Source: Mitosporidium daphniae (Eukaryota > Microsporidia). Taken from it: a DNA stretch of 39,432 nucleotides. The stretch spans positions 1-39,432 of the forward strand of contig NW_013546412.1 of NCBI RefSeq assembly GCF_000760515.2, read 5' to 3'. The notes beneath the pieces are model-generated. The model was not told the origin of the DNA and made no database searches. It was given only the letters and a program-made list of their open reading frames with translations. Positions within the stretch are counted from its first letter, which is position 1; every line of letters begins with the position of its first letter. This document shows positions 18,956-30,952 of the stretch, in pieces. Position numbers and translations under genes: made by a program.

Positions 18956-19654
18956 ATGAGCTCGGCTATTATCCAGGATCTGGTCAGCTCGGCGCGGCTA
19001 GTGCGCGAAGATGCACATTCACGCGTGCTTTGTTGGATGGCAGAAAAGCCCTCTCATGCTCTTTCTTTTGAATCGATGTTAAAGCTGTGGCGCGCACTTC
19101 TTCGCTCACTATGGATGACAGATACCCCTGAGCGGCAGGAGGTGCTTACAGACATTCTTTCGCGATCGGCCATTGATACATTGGGAGGCCCCGAAAGCGC
19201 ATCTGCACGTTTGTATGGTGATTCATTTTGGAACTCCATCGCCGCTGAATGGGAAGCCTTGGATAGCTTTCGATTGGATAAATTTTATCTTCTGATGCGA
19301 AAGCTCGCCCCTTTGACGCTAAATGCAGCACTACGATTGGTAGAGCATGGCCGCGTTGACGGAAAAATGGTTCCCGCATCCATAATTTTGTTTATCATTG
19401 ACAATCTGCTCTCTTTTTCTGACCGCTGTGATCCCCTGCTGGCTCCGTTTGTAAAATTGTATCTAACAACAAAAAACGAGATCATCGCTTTGAGGATAAA
19501 AGAGAATATCCTCAATACTCTGCAGAACACCAGCCAGGCTCTTCCCCGTCTTTGTCACGAGATCGCCAAGTCAGACATTTCAGGGTACCATGACGTTATT
19601 AATGTATTAGGAGTAGCAAACGCAGGAAGGTGCTTTTTCAAATCGCAACCCTAA
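18956..19654 (+). CDS. RRP1: Ribosomal RNA processing protein RRP1/NOP52
   Basis: Nucleolar protein needed for 27S pre-rRNA processing in large-subunit assembly. It is 232 aa in one exon. The family signature is clear: KLWRALLRSLWMTDTPERQEVL (matching KLWKALFYCMWMSDKP), then SFWNSIAAEWEALDSFRLDKFYLLMRKL (matching FW.....EW..ID..RLDKFYMLIR). Only the conserved domain is present. The long basic C-terminal tail of animal NOP52 is absent, as is common in small genomes. Confidence 0.9.
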   Translation: MSSAIIQDLVSSARLVREDAHSRVLCWMAEKPSHALSFESMLKLWRALLRSLWMTDTPERQEVLTDILSRSAIDTLGGPESASARLYGDSFWNSIAAEWEALDSFRLDKFYLLMRKLAPLTLNAALRLVEHGRVDGKMVPASIILFIIDNLLSFSDRCDPLLAPFVKLYLTTKNEIIALRIKENILNTLQNTSQALPRLCHEIAKSDISGYHDVINVLGVANAGRCFFKSQP

Positions 19655-19674
19655 TTAATACCCAATAAAATCGT

Positions 19675-19721
19675 CATAAAATTTGCCACGTCAGGCAACA
19701 ATCAGCATAAAATTTGCCACG
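19675..19721. repeat. Two copies of a 16-nt direct repeat
   Basis: The sequence CATAAAATTTGCCACG is at 19675-19690 and 19706-19721, in the gap between RRP1 and the DNase I-fold gene. The bases after each copy also look alike (TCAGGCAACAATCAG versus CTTGGTGACAAGCAT). It may be a regulatory element of the downstream gene. Confidence 0.7.
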
Positions 19722-19844
19722 CTTGGTGACAAGCATCATAAGACGATCAGTGTTAATGGGTGTTGTATGGTGATATCAGCAACGTGAAATCCGGCCACTT
19801 GGGTACAGATAGCAGCATGATTTGAATTTTTGATCACCTGCATC

Positions 19845-21550
19845 ATGCGCTCGGTAAGAATGTGCTAAATTGGGAAATTATTTAATGCATCAATTTTGTT
19901 CATCTTTAGGTCCTTTTTTTTTTGATTGGGGTGCTGTTTGCCGTTGCTTGGGTCTTTCTCGTGCACTACGAGATTTCTTCAGATCTTGAATCGAGAAATA
20001 TTAACCCCGATGTTCTTCTGTTTTTTAAAAGGAAAATCCAATGGGCCGCAAACAGCAGCGCCCAGAATATTTATGCAGAGAATTCGCAAAAGCATGGAAA
20101 GGCAGAAAATTTTGTAAAAGACGATCCACTTCGCACAGGTATTTGGTCCTCGTTGTGGGGGGATCGGATTTTTGGCTTTTGGCGCTTTTTTAAAGAAAGT
20201 CTTTTTGTTAACCAATTTTTGTCAAAAACGGTCGCCGAAAATCTTGATGAGGAAGACGAAAATTACGATATCTCAAAGTTTGATTCTTTTAAGGATGAGG
20301 AGCTTAATGGTCCTCTTGGAAAAACCATAGGCAAAGCCCGTTTTTATCGCAGCAAAAAGCCCAAAGCACAAAAAAAAAGGAAAAGAAAAAAATCGATGCG
20401 CGATGACGATGAATGGTCTTCTGATGCGCACGAAATTTGCGAGGCTTGTAACTGGGTCCCATCAAAAAAAGACACACCGCAATCTTTTTCTGAGGATCGA
20501 AGAAGCGACAAAAGTAGACTACGAATAGTGGAGTTCAATGCTGAATGGCTCTACCTGAATGGTGGGAAGGGCTCATTAAAATGCCCAGGGTTTCAATGTC
20601 CATGGAAGGCAAGTCTTCACACTAAGCAATAGGACAAAAAAGAGGCACAAAAACATTTAGAAAGGGTCGGGGAACTCCTGAAATCTCTCGATGCAGATAT
20701 GGTGCACATCAACGAGTTGGAGGGGTGTGGTGTATTGGCGGCTCTTATTGCTGAAATGGGAGCACAAGGCATACTCAAGGGGTACCTTGTGCCCGGCTCA
20801 GATTCCTCAACTGGTATGCAGTTGGCTCTCATTGACGATAGGGCAAAATGTGGGGATTCTTACCAAAATTGATCCCACTCGCCCACTTAAGCGGAGCGAA
20901 GTTAGAGTCTCATACCCTGTGGAGGGCTCAAAGTGCAAAAGCAAAGCACAGGGACTTACCGCGGTGTCGAAGCATTATCTGGCCCAATTTAAAATCTTAT
21001 TGACTGACGGAGAGGCTTTGGATTTTTACATGCTTGGATGCCATTTGCTTGCATATCCCACAGATCCTAAAAGATGTTCGATGCGGGAGGCGCAAGCACA
21101 TGTAATGCGGCACTTTTTGAAAACCGAGATATCCAAAACTGGCATTTCGGAGGCAATAATTTTGGGCGACATTAACGACTTTGATGAGGAAGTTAAAGTG
21201 CCCTATCAGCGCCCTTCAAAGTCACGGGTTTGATTTTGTTTCCAATTTCAATAGGTTCTGAGCATCCTTAAAGCTTCACACACATCCATGTTGAAAAATG
21301 TAGCACACATGATTCCATTTGAAGATCGCTACTCATGTTGGTACGATCGGAATGGAAATTGCTTCGATGACGGCAATAAGGAGCGGTCTCTTATTGGTAA
21401 AGAGCGGCTTCAATTATTGTAGATCACGGCCTAATTAGCGAAAAGCTCCATTCTCGTGTGACGAACGTCCAATTTTACCATCAGTATGGAATGAGTTGCA
21501 GAAATCGAACTTCAGACCACTGGCCACTCATCATTGACATAGCGACATGA
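19845..21550 (+). CDS. Secreted endonuclease/exonuclease/phosphatase (DNase I fold) protein
   Basis: Phosphoesterase of the EEP superfamily, substrate unknown. Exons are 19845-19853, 19910-20608, 20633-20813, 20842-21227, 21255-21396 and 21423-21550, giving 514 aa. Introns are 56, 24, 28, 27 and 26 nt. The second is GC-AG (AAG|GCAAGT), the only frame-keeping option. Exon 1 encodes MRS and exon 2 continues with VLFFLIGVLFAVAWVFLVHY, a signal peptide or anchor. Catalytic motifs are in order: FNAEWL (Asn), HINELEGC (Glu), TGQNVGILTKID, GCHLLA, LGDINDF (Asp, Asn), DRNGNCFDDG, IDHGLI and SDHWPL (Asp-His). A basic Lys/Arg-rich region (about residues 143-160) precedes the domain. The motif set fits the extracellular EEP nuclease-like group known from various protists and bacteria. 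Confidence 0.88.
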
Positions 21551-21853
21551 GCACAGAAACAAGGATCAAATCGTAACACGAAAGCAAGCAAAGGTAAGGC
21601 TTATCTGGCTACTGGAATGCAGTAATGAGCGGAAGAAACCTTATTTCAATAAATTTACAATAAAATACGAGCTACAGGCAATTTATGCCCAGTAGTTTTA
21701 TTTAGCCTTACTAATGCCATCGGAATTTCCTGCTTGCACGTGCATAAATGCATCTTGTGTTGGTGCTTAATTATAATTTACAATTTACGGAACATTTACA
21801 GATTCCGATTTATTGCGTGCAAATTAAATTTAATTTCAACGGTCATCACATTC
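21551..21853. other. Intergenic, no gene seen
   Basis: This holds the 3' flank of the DNase I-fold gene (AATAAA-like signals around 21645-21665) and the 5' flank of the PS synthase, including AAATTAAATTTAATTTC about 20-35 bases before its ATG. No tRNA or small frame is supported. Confidence 0.6.
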
Positions 21854-23119
21854 ATGTTGACCAGATCTCGCGCCCAATCAAAACGAAAGGAATCTTCGTT
21901 CACAGAAAATTCCAGTGCCACACAAGAGGTTTCACCGGCCAAATGCAATGGGTCAGCACCGGTTGCACCTGCTTCGCCCGTGTTGCCACCAGCGTGTGTT
22001 CCGGAATCCCATGAACCTCGGTCTTTGATTCCTCCCGTATTTGCCCTTGTTGCGTCTCTTGCTTTCGGTGCTTGCTACATAAATTTCGGATCCCCTGGGA
22101 TGGGCGAATATATCTCCGCCGCCTGCTGTGGCGTTTTGGGGCTTTTACTGTTTGTTTCCATGGCCTTCATCCCCGACGGTCCGTTCATCCGACCTTCTCA
22201 AATCATGTGGCGCATTGCTCTTGGCATTGGCCTTTTTTACATGTGTATCCTGATTCCGTTCCTTTTTATTCCTCTTGAGACTGCGCGCGAGGCTCTGCGC
22301 ATTGTTTTCGACAGCCGCCTCGGCGTTCCATTGCCATCCCGTTCATACGCAGAAGCCTGTGGGCTGGACACGTGGCAAACCATTTTCGACCAGCTCGATG
22401 TTTTTGTGGCGCTTCACATTTTTGGCTGGGTCTTTAAAGCACTGATCTATCGAGATGTTTTTTTCTGCTGGATTTTGAGCATTGCCTTTGAGCTTTTGGA
22501 GTATGCACTACAACATCAGCTCCCGAATTTTGCAGAATGCTGGTGGGATCATTGGATCCTAGATGTGCTTCTATGCAACGCCATTGGAATCCTCGTGGGA
22601 CTGGTTCTGGGCCGCTTTCTTTGCGTCAAGCCGTTCGCATGGGCATATTCTAGCTCTCGTTTCGAGCAAAAACCCACCTCTTTGGCCACGAAATCCTTCA
22701 AAAACTATCTTCAAGTCCTGTTTCTGCTGGTTGGCTCTTTGACTGCCGAGATCACCTGCTTCTATATTAAGCATCTGCTGTGGATTCCGACCGTGCATCC
22801 GCTCAATGCCTTTCGCTTACTTTTGATAGTCTTTCTTGGTTCTGGAGCTGTGCGTGAATTTTACGACCTGTTTTCTAAAGACTGCCATAAATCATCCACG
22901 ACTCAAAAAGCTCGGCCCTTCGCTGCTGTCACATCGATCATCCTTATCTTCGAGTCGATCATCTGCGTACGGTGGGGACAAGACCAGTTTCCGAATCCAG
23001 CTCCATTGGAGGTGAAAGTTTGTGCACTTTTTGCTGCTTTTGTTCTTCTTGTCCTTATTCCAACATTATTATTTATCCTGCCCTCAATATTCGGTAAGCA
23101 TAAGAAGGAGTCCAAGTAA
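21854..23119 (+). CDS. Phosphatidylserine synthase, base-exchange type (PTDSS1/2-like)
   Basis: Makes phosphatidylserine by swapping the head group of PC or PE for serine, in the ER. It is 421 aa in one exon from the ATG at 21854, which follows an AAATTTAATTT box. About eight to ten membrane spans are visible. The family signature is strong: RPSQIMWRIALGIGLFYM, DVFVALHIFGWVFKALIYRD, the block LPNFAECWWDHWILDVLLCN (matching LPNFAECWWDQ.ILD.LLCN in PTDSS), and ICVRWGQDQF near the end. The CDP-diacylglycerol type (CHO1) used by yeasts is a different family. The first 60 residues are Ser/Pro-rich and soluble, and the tail is Lys-rich. Confidence 0.95.
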   Translation: MLTRSRAQSKRKESSFTENSSATQEVSPAKCNGSAPVAPASPVLPPACVPESHEPRSLIPPVFALVASLAFGACYINFGSPGMGEYISAACCGVLGLLLFVSMAFIPDGPFIRPSQIMWRIALGIGLFYMCILIPFLFIPLETAREALRIVFDSRLGVPLPSRSYAEACGLDTWQTIFDQLDVFVALHIFGWVFKALIYRDVFFCWILSIAFELLEYALQHQLPNFAECWWDHWILDVLLCNAIGILVGLVLGRFLCVKPFAWAYSSSRFEQKPTSLATKSFKNYLQVLFLLVGSLTAEITCFYIKHLLWIPTVHPLNAFRLLLIVFLGSGAVREFYDLFSKDCHKSSTTQKARPFAAVTSIILIFESIICVRWGQDQFPNPAPLEVKVCALFAAFVLLVLIPTLLFILPSIFGKHKKESK

Positions 23120-23256
23120 TTTATCAATAAATCAGTACATATCCACATGTAACTGGGGTTGATTTTTTCTTTCTTGGAAAAGTTTCATCATCGCAACCTT
23201 AAATTTGGGATGGACAGCCATATTATGTGCACATTTTAAACTTTACAATAAATAAC

Positions 23257-23627
23257 ATGACAACGGTACGTTTCGTTGTATTTTGTACCATTGCGATAGC
23301 AACATGCAGGGGCAGTTGAATTTGCCCGCGCGGAAGGCAACCTTTCTTGACAATAAAAAAAAGCACTTGCTCAAAAGGGAGTATGGTGACATTGCTGTGG
23401 GAACCGAGCGGAAAGAAATCCTAAGATTCTTGAGGGACTATGACCTGAGAACAAAATATGGCCCCTGTATAGGGATGAGCCGAAGGGAACGCATGGAGCG
23501 GGCCGTAAATATTCTCAAAACAGACCGGGAGTACCTTGCACAGGTCAAAACATATTTGAATGCCTATGCGGCGGGTGATTCGGAAATTTCTGAACCTCTC
23601 TGGAGCAATGTAGATCCAAAACCTTAA
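23257..23627 (+). CDS. POLD4: DNA polymerase delta small subunit (POLD4/Cdm1 type)
   Basis: Fourth subunit of DNA polymerase delta. The conserved block LRDYDLRTKYGPCIGMSRRERMERA matches LRQFDLAWQYGPCTGITRLQRWCRA of human POLD4, and the end LWSNVDP matches the final LW of the family. My model has exons 23257-23265 and 23310-23627 (108 aa) with a 44-nt intron starting GTACGT. The alternative start at the ATG at 23304 gives a slightly different N-terminus without splicing. The family is short (about 107 aa in human), which fits both. S. cerevisiae lacks this subunit. Confidence 0.85.
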
Positions 23628-23737
23628 GGAAATTGAAATTAAATTAAACATTAAAACTAAAATTAAAACTTAACATTCCAGAATATTCGAGAAGCATGAA
23701 GACACCGTTATTTTTTGGAAATTTTTCGAATTTTGAA

Positions 23738-25009
23738 ATGGTTCGAGATAAGAAGCTTTATGACATCCTTGAAGTTCCTCCGACAGCAACTGAAGCCGAG
23801 TTGAAAAAGGCATACAGACGGCTAGCCTTGGCCAACCATCCAGACAAAAATCCAAATGCTGGAGACAAATTTAAAGAGATTTCACATGCTTACGAAGTGC
23901 TGTCTAATTCCCAAAAGCGAAAAGTATATGATGCTTACGGCGAGGAAGGTCTCAACGGCGATGCCGGTGCTGGAGGTATGGGCGGTGTTTCGCCTGAGGA
24001 CCTCTTTTCCCAATTCTTTGGTGGCGCTTTTGGAGGCGGTGGCTTCTTTGGTGGTGCCGGTGGTTCGGGATCCTCAGCTGGGTCCTCAGGACCTCGCCGA
24101 GGTAAAGATGTCAAACATGCTTTAAAGGTTTCTCTGGAGGATCTTTATTGTGGTAAGGTCTCCAAATTGGCTCTGCGCAAATCTGTCATGTGTGACAAAT
24201 GCAATGGCCGCGGAGGCAAAGATGGAACGTCTCTTCAAAAATGTACGTCTTGCTCAGGCTCTGGGGTTAGAGTTACCATCCGACAGATGGGAATGATGAT
24301 CCAGCAAATGCAGACGACTTGCCCCGATTGTGAAGGCGAGGGCGAGCTTCTTCCGGCAAAAGACCGCTGCAAAGGCTGCTCAGGCAAGCGGACTGTGGAA
24401 GAAAAAAAGGTACTAGAAGTTCACGTGGATCGCGGAATGTTGGACGGCCAAGAGATCCGATTCTCTGGCGAAGGCGACCAAGGCCCGAATATTATTCCTG
24501 GCGATGTGATCATTGTGCTGGAAGAAAAACCGCACGACCTTTTCAAAAGAAAGCAATCTGATCTTTTCTGTAAAGTCCAGATCGACCTACTTACAGCTCT
24601 TGCAGGAGGCACTGCTGATTTAACCCACCTTGATGGCCGTATCATTCGGATTTCCATTCTGCCTGGAGAGTTGATCAAGCCAGACCAATTGAAGCAGGTT
24701 ACGGGCGAGGGCATGCCCACGTACAGACGACCATATGACAAGGGGCACCTTTTTGTTCAGTTTGACGTGCAATTTCCAGATTCCTCCACTTGGGCCACCA
24801 AGCTGACGCCGGAGAAAATATCAATGCTTGAAAATGTGCTGCCAGCAAGGAGAGCCTTACCGACACATGGTGCTTCCGCTACAATTGAAGAGGTCGTGCT
24901 TGCAGAGCCGGATCTGAGACGGGCAGATCGCAACTCTGCCTCGCAAGACGACGATGACCACCAGGGCGGCCACCACCGCGGTGCAGGCATCCAATGTGCC
25001 AATCAGTAG
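23738..25009 (+). CDS. YDJ1: Type I J-protein, Ydj1/DNAJA family
   Basis: Cytosolic Hsp40 that delivers clients to Hsp70. It is 423 aa in one exon. I chose the ATG at 23738 ([14 protein letters not shown]) over an in-frame ATG at 23696 because it matches the family start and has AATTTTGAA before it. The J-domain has ANHPDKNP (HPD), then a G/F-rich region, then four zinc-binding CxxCxGxG-type repeats ([32 protein letters not shown]). The substrate-binding barrel follows. The end GIQCANQ is a CaaX-type box like the farnesylated CASQ of Ydj1, so membrane attachment is likely. Confidence 0.96.
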   Translation: MVRDKKLYDILEVPPTATEAELKKAYRRLALANHPDKNPNAGDKFKEISHAYEVLSNSQKRKVYDAYGEEGLNGDAGAGGMGGVSPEDLFSQFFGGAFGGGGFFGGAGGSGSSAGSSGPRRGKDVKHALKVSLEDLYCGKVSKLALRKSVMCDKCNGRGGKDGTSLQKCTSCSGSGVRVTIRQMGMMIQQMQTTCPDCEGEGELLPAKDRCKGCSGKRTVEEKKVLEVHVDRGMLDGQEIRFSGEGDQGPNIIPGDVIIVLEEKPHDLFKRKQSDLFCKVQIDLLTALAGGTADLTHLDGRIIRISILPGELIKPDQLKQVTGEGMPTYRRPYDKGHLFVQFDVQFPDSSTWATKLTPEKISMLENVLPARRALPTHGASATIEEVVLAEPDLRRADRNSASQDDDDHQGGHHRGAGIQCANQ

Positions 25010-25098
25010 CGAGTATGCGCATAAATTTATGACAACCATTTCGACGTTGGTGGCAAATTTGAGTTTAAATTTAATTTCAACCGAGCTGATTGTTTCAG

Positions 25099-25665
25099 AT
25101 GGCTACTGCGGCTGGGGCGCTACGCGGTACCCATGCGGTAATCTCCACCATCGATGGCAAGGACAAGGCATTGAAGATAATCCAGTATGCGGCAAAGCTC
25201 TATTTGAGCTTAGGACTCGTACGGGGCTCTTCATCTATAAAAGGGCTGGCACGAGCGCTCTCTGCAGCGCGAAGGATATATCGTCTTGGACGTGCCTTTC
25301 CCGATACGGCAAATCAAATCGAGGCAAAGGGCTCTCCATCATTTGTAGAGCTGTGCGGAATAGTGACAGACTGGATTGATGATATTCTGACCATCGACAT
25401 GCTCCTTTCGCTTGACATTAGTGGTAAAGACCACCTTGAGAGAGTTAGCACCTCGCTTTGGTTGCTGACTACCATTTATGAGCTAATGCGGCGGAGCAAT
25501 AGCGGAATCAAACAGTGTAAGCTGATGAGCGACACCATATTTTGTGTGATCGAGCTGAGTGACGCTGCCTCGACCAGACGGGCCGCTGCCACCGGACAGG
25601 CTGTCGCAGGGCTTGCCGCGGCCCTGTTTGCCGTAGCTGCAAAGGTGATGGCACCACGGGTGTAA
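25099..25665 (+). CDS. PEX11: Peroxisomal membrane protein PEX11
   Basis: Membrane-shaping protein for peroxisome elongation and division. It is 188 aa in one exon from the ATG at 25099. The N-terminus TIDGKDKALKIIQYAAKLYLSLGL matches the family pattern (T.GRDK..R..QY..RFL), and RRIYRLGRAFPD and a C-terminal hydrophobic span (GLAAALFAVAAKVMAP) follow. The middle is divergent. AAATTTAATTTC lies about 20-30 bases upstream. It implies peroxisomes in this organism. Confidence 0.85.
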   Translation: MATAAGALRGTHAVISTIDGKDKALKIIQYAAKLYLSLGLVRGSSSIKGLARALSAARRIYRLGRAFPDTANQIEAKGSPSFVELCGIVTDWIDDILTIDMLLSLDISGKDHLERVSTSLWLLTTIYELMRRSNSGIKQCKLMSDTIFCVIELSDAASTRRAAATGQAVAGLAAALFAVAAKVMAPRV

Positions 25666-25697
25666 AATTAAAATTTCAACCCTTTTTATTTTCAAAA

Positions 25698-27359
25698 ATG
25701 AATAAAGGCAAGCGGCCAGTAGCTCTGGGCCGAGAGTCGCTTTTGCGCGAATATGCAGAGCGGCAGATAAGCAATAGCTTTGCAGATCGCAGAATCAACA
25801 AGTCTGCATTGGATCGCTTCACAGCGGAGCATCGACGCCGTTTCAAGATCTCCAAGCGGGCGGCTTCTCGCATGAAATTTGCGCTTGGCGATGAAGAGAT
25901 CACATTGACGCATCGCGGCCGTGCACTTGGCGATGAGCAATCAACAGATGATGACAATGAAGGGTCCGAATCAGGCGGAGAGCTCTCTGCAGAGCATGTC
26001 CACGAATCTCATTTCGGGGGCCATCGGTCCAAGGCAGAGGTAATGCGAGAGGTCATGTGCAAGTCAAAGCGACATAAGGCAGAGCGGCAAGCCCAACACC
26101 GTATGGATGAGGAGCTGCAGGATGAGCTTGATGAAGAGTTTGGAGATATTCGTGGCCTGCTTTCGTTCGCTCCAAAAGGCCCTGTCGCCTCTGTGTCTGG
26201 TGCATTCGAGGATATCGTAACGACTCTCCAAAGTGAGCGAAAGAAGGCTGTTGCTACTAGCCGTACGCCTAGCTCTGCTGAAAAAGCAGCGTATTTACGC
26301 GATGCTGAGCAGGCTCGCCTTGCTCGTGAGCTTGATTTACCGGAGAGCGAACAAAACGACCATGAATCAGAAGACACAAACGCCTACAACAAAGTCATGG
26401 GAAATGTCCATGCTGATGAAGAAGAAACAGAAGCTGTCGTTGAAAAACACGACAAAGCAAGTGAAAAAGCCATGCGTTTAATTTCGGATGGCGGTTCACG
26501 TCAGAACGAAATATCTGTGTACACGCTACTAGAACAACTACTAGAAGCTGTTGATCAGGCGGGCTGTGGTCAGGAATGGTTTGTCGAGCGGATCCTTCAA
26601 TTGGAGGCCACAGTAAGGATTCTGCCTTCCGATTTGCTTCGCGGATTTGCAGTCGCCATACAAAAGCTTCTTTTTGCGCCCCTGGAGGCGAAAAAACTTT
26701 TTCTACTCGGAATCATTATCGAGCGGATTTTCAGTGTTACAGATGCACGACACTCGGTGGCGACTGTTTTTGTTTTGGTTCTAACAGGGCAAATTTATTC
26801 TTTTGAGCATGCAGGCGACATTCTTCGTGGATCACTGCTACTGTTGCGTCTGGCCGGGGCCCGTCGCCATTTGGTGTCAGAGGCCATCCATGGCCTCAAT
26901 GCCGTGCTCGAACTCACAGCTACACCTTTCAAGGCCCATTCGTGTGAGACAGACGATGTTGCTGCCATCAGCGATTGGGAACTGTTCATGGGGCCATTGC
27001 TGCAGGCAAAGCGTATGGCGAGCATTGCCCAAGCAGCTCTTTGTTACGCAAAGCGCCGGCTGGCTGAAAACCAACCTTCTGCAGATTCCATTTTATGTGC
27101 ACCGATGACGATGCTTGTGGAGCGGCGTGTCAAAGCACCACGGTTACTTGAGCCTGTGCTTGCTGACCATTTAAAGAAACGTCGAGATGCCAAGGACGAG
27201 GGGTCATACCTGCGCTCTGCTCACCGCAGAGAGCATCGGGGTGCTATCCGCGAGCTGCGCCGAGATACCAAAGTTCTTGCCTCGGTCAAACACGCCGCTG
27301 TACGCCAGCGAAGAGAGGCTAATTCTGCACTTGCAGGTCGCCCCTACACTTTGCACTAG
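25698..27359 (+). CDS. NOP14: Small-subunit processome protein NOP14
   Basis: Nucleolar protein needed for 18S rRNA maturation. It is 553 aa in one exon. The N-terminus has LLREYAERQISNSFADRRI and LTHRGRALGDE, matching the Nop14 pattern (L..EYE.R.....F.DRRFGE ... LTH.G..L). A central acidic low-complexity part (about residues 85-260) is followed by a helical repeat domain, and the basic tail REHRGAIRELRRDTKVLA matches ERKGA.RELRKD..F. The protein is about 250 residues shorter than in yeast (about 810), mainly in the middle. It starts 32 bases after the PEX11 stop. Confidence 0.88.
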   Translation: MNKGKRPVALGRESLLREYAERQISNSFADRRINKSALDRFTAEHRRRFKISKRAASRMKFALGDEEITLTHRGRALGDEQSTDDDNEGSESGGELSAEHVHESHFGGHRSKAEVMREVMCKSKRHKAERQAQHRMDEELQDELDEEFGDIRGLLSFAPKGPVASVSGAFEDIVTTLQSERKKAVATSRTPSSAEKAAYLRDAEQARLARELDLPESEQNDHESEDTNAYNKVMGNVHADEEETEAVVEKHDKASEKAMRLISDGGSRQNEISVYTLLEQLLEAVDQAGCGQEWFVERILQLEATVRILPSDLLRGFAVAIQKLLFAPLEAKKLFLLGIIIERIFSVTDARHSVATVFVLVLTGQIYSFEHAGDILRGSLLLLRLAGARRHLVSEAIHGLNAVLELTATPFKAHSCETDDVAAISDWELFMGPLLQAKRMASIAQAALCYAKRRLAENQPSADSILCAPMTMLVERRVKAPRLLEPVLADHLKKRRDAKDEGSYLRSAHRREHRGAIRELRRDTKVLASVKHAAVRQRREANSALAGRPYTLH

Positions 27360-27585
27360 AACAGCAATAAGCTTGTCGCCACACAATATTTAATAAACGC
27401 ATAATAACTTCCGATCTGATAACTGTCAAAATGGGTGTTATGCCACTCCTCGATCAACAATCGGAGTGGCAGGCCCCTATTCAAGCTTGAGTGTCGATTG
27501 AAATAGGCAGCTCAGCAAATGCCCGGGTCTCGATTGTTTTAAAAGCGCTTTTATTAACAAATAACGATGGGCTAATTTAGAGGCA

Positions 27586-28456
27586 TCATTGGCTCTTTTT
27601 AATCTCGGGACGCTCTAGACCCAGCTGTTCCATGACCTCTGGTGGACGGAGCGCAAGACCCTCTGCCAGCATGTGTACGACGTTCATGCACTAAACATGA
27701 GTAGATACCAAGACAAACGCTACCTTTTGTTCAATCTTTTTCTCCTGCTTGACGAGCGCAGAATATTTGGCATCAAGAGCCTTTTTTTCTTGCAAATCCA
27801 CCATTCCAGATGTGCTGGAAAGCACATGCATTCGCTGCTCGGCAATGGCATTCTACAACAATAAATACGTCATGAAAGAGTAGAAAGTGCGGAAAATTGA
27901 TGCGGAAATTTGTATCTACATTTGCGGAAAGCGTAGCAATGTTAGCACGAAGGGCCTTTAGAGTGGGCTTTGACGAGAGCACTTGCAGCTCAGCAGCGAG
28001 AGTCTTCTGCTCCGCAGAGATGCTGGAAAGGGTCTCCTTAAGCGAAGCTAGCAGGGTATCCATCGATTCAAGCTCCTCTGGGGTAGGTATTTCAAACTCA
28101 TCCTTCAAATTAGCTAAATCTGACACAAAAAAGAGCAAAGCCGAAAATAGAAATGTCAAAAACGCAAAAGTGGAAGAAAAGCTCAGGCTGCAAGAAATTT
28201 AAAGCGCTATTGTTACCTGTGACGCCACGTATACAGTCTGCTTTCCATACGCCTTTTCGGTAACCCTTTTGGCCTTCACTAGTGCTGAAAGAGCCTTTTG
28301 GGCTGCAGCCTTTGGATAAGCACTGTGCAAATTCAAGACAATATCATTGACGGAGTATGGCCTGTTCTTCTCTTGCAAATATGTCAGTATTGCTGTCTCT
28401 GTGGCAGTTGCAGATGATTGCAGGGCACTTTTCCTTTTGGCAACGGCAGGCGCCAT
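27586..28456 (-). CDS. HOP2: Meiotic recombination protein HOP2 (PSMC3IP)
   Basis: Partner of MND1 that helps DMC1/RAD51 pair homologous DNA in meiosis. Exons are 28217-28456, 27920-28102, 27724-27852 and 27586-27690, giving 218 aa (human 217). Introns are 114, 67 and 33 nt. The N-terminal winged helix has AILTYLQEKNRPYSVNDIVLNLH and EKAYGKQTVYVASQ, and splicing joins it to DEFEIPTPEELESMD exactly as in the human protein. A long coiled coil follows, and the C-terminal segment has CMNVVHMLAEGLALRPPEVMEQLGLE. The first intron ends CTAATTTGAAG with the branch site close to the AG, as in RPS15. Confidence 0.9.
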
Positions 28457-30739
<2,283 letters not shown>

Positions 30740-30952
30740 ACCGGGCTAGATTTATTGACAACATATGGATTGCTTGTCTCTCCATAGCTTCGATCATAAA
30801 AGATGCCTTTGTTAAATTGCAAGGCTAGCTACATGATGCACGTAACTTGAAGCGGCTGATTGCCGTAAATGGCAAAGGCAGACAACCTGCTAATGGGAAT
30901 GGAAATTGATAATTGTGGTTTATTGTGGAGTTAGCGTTAATAGTTGAGCACA

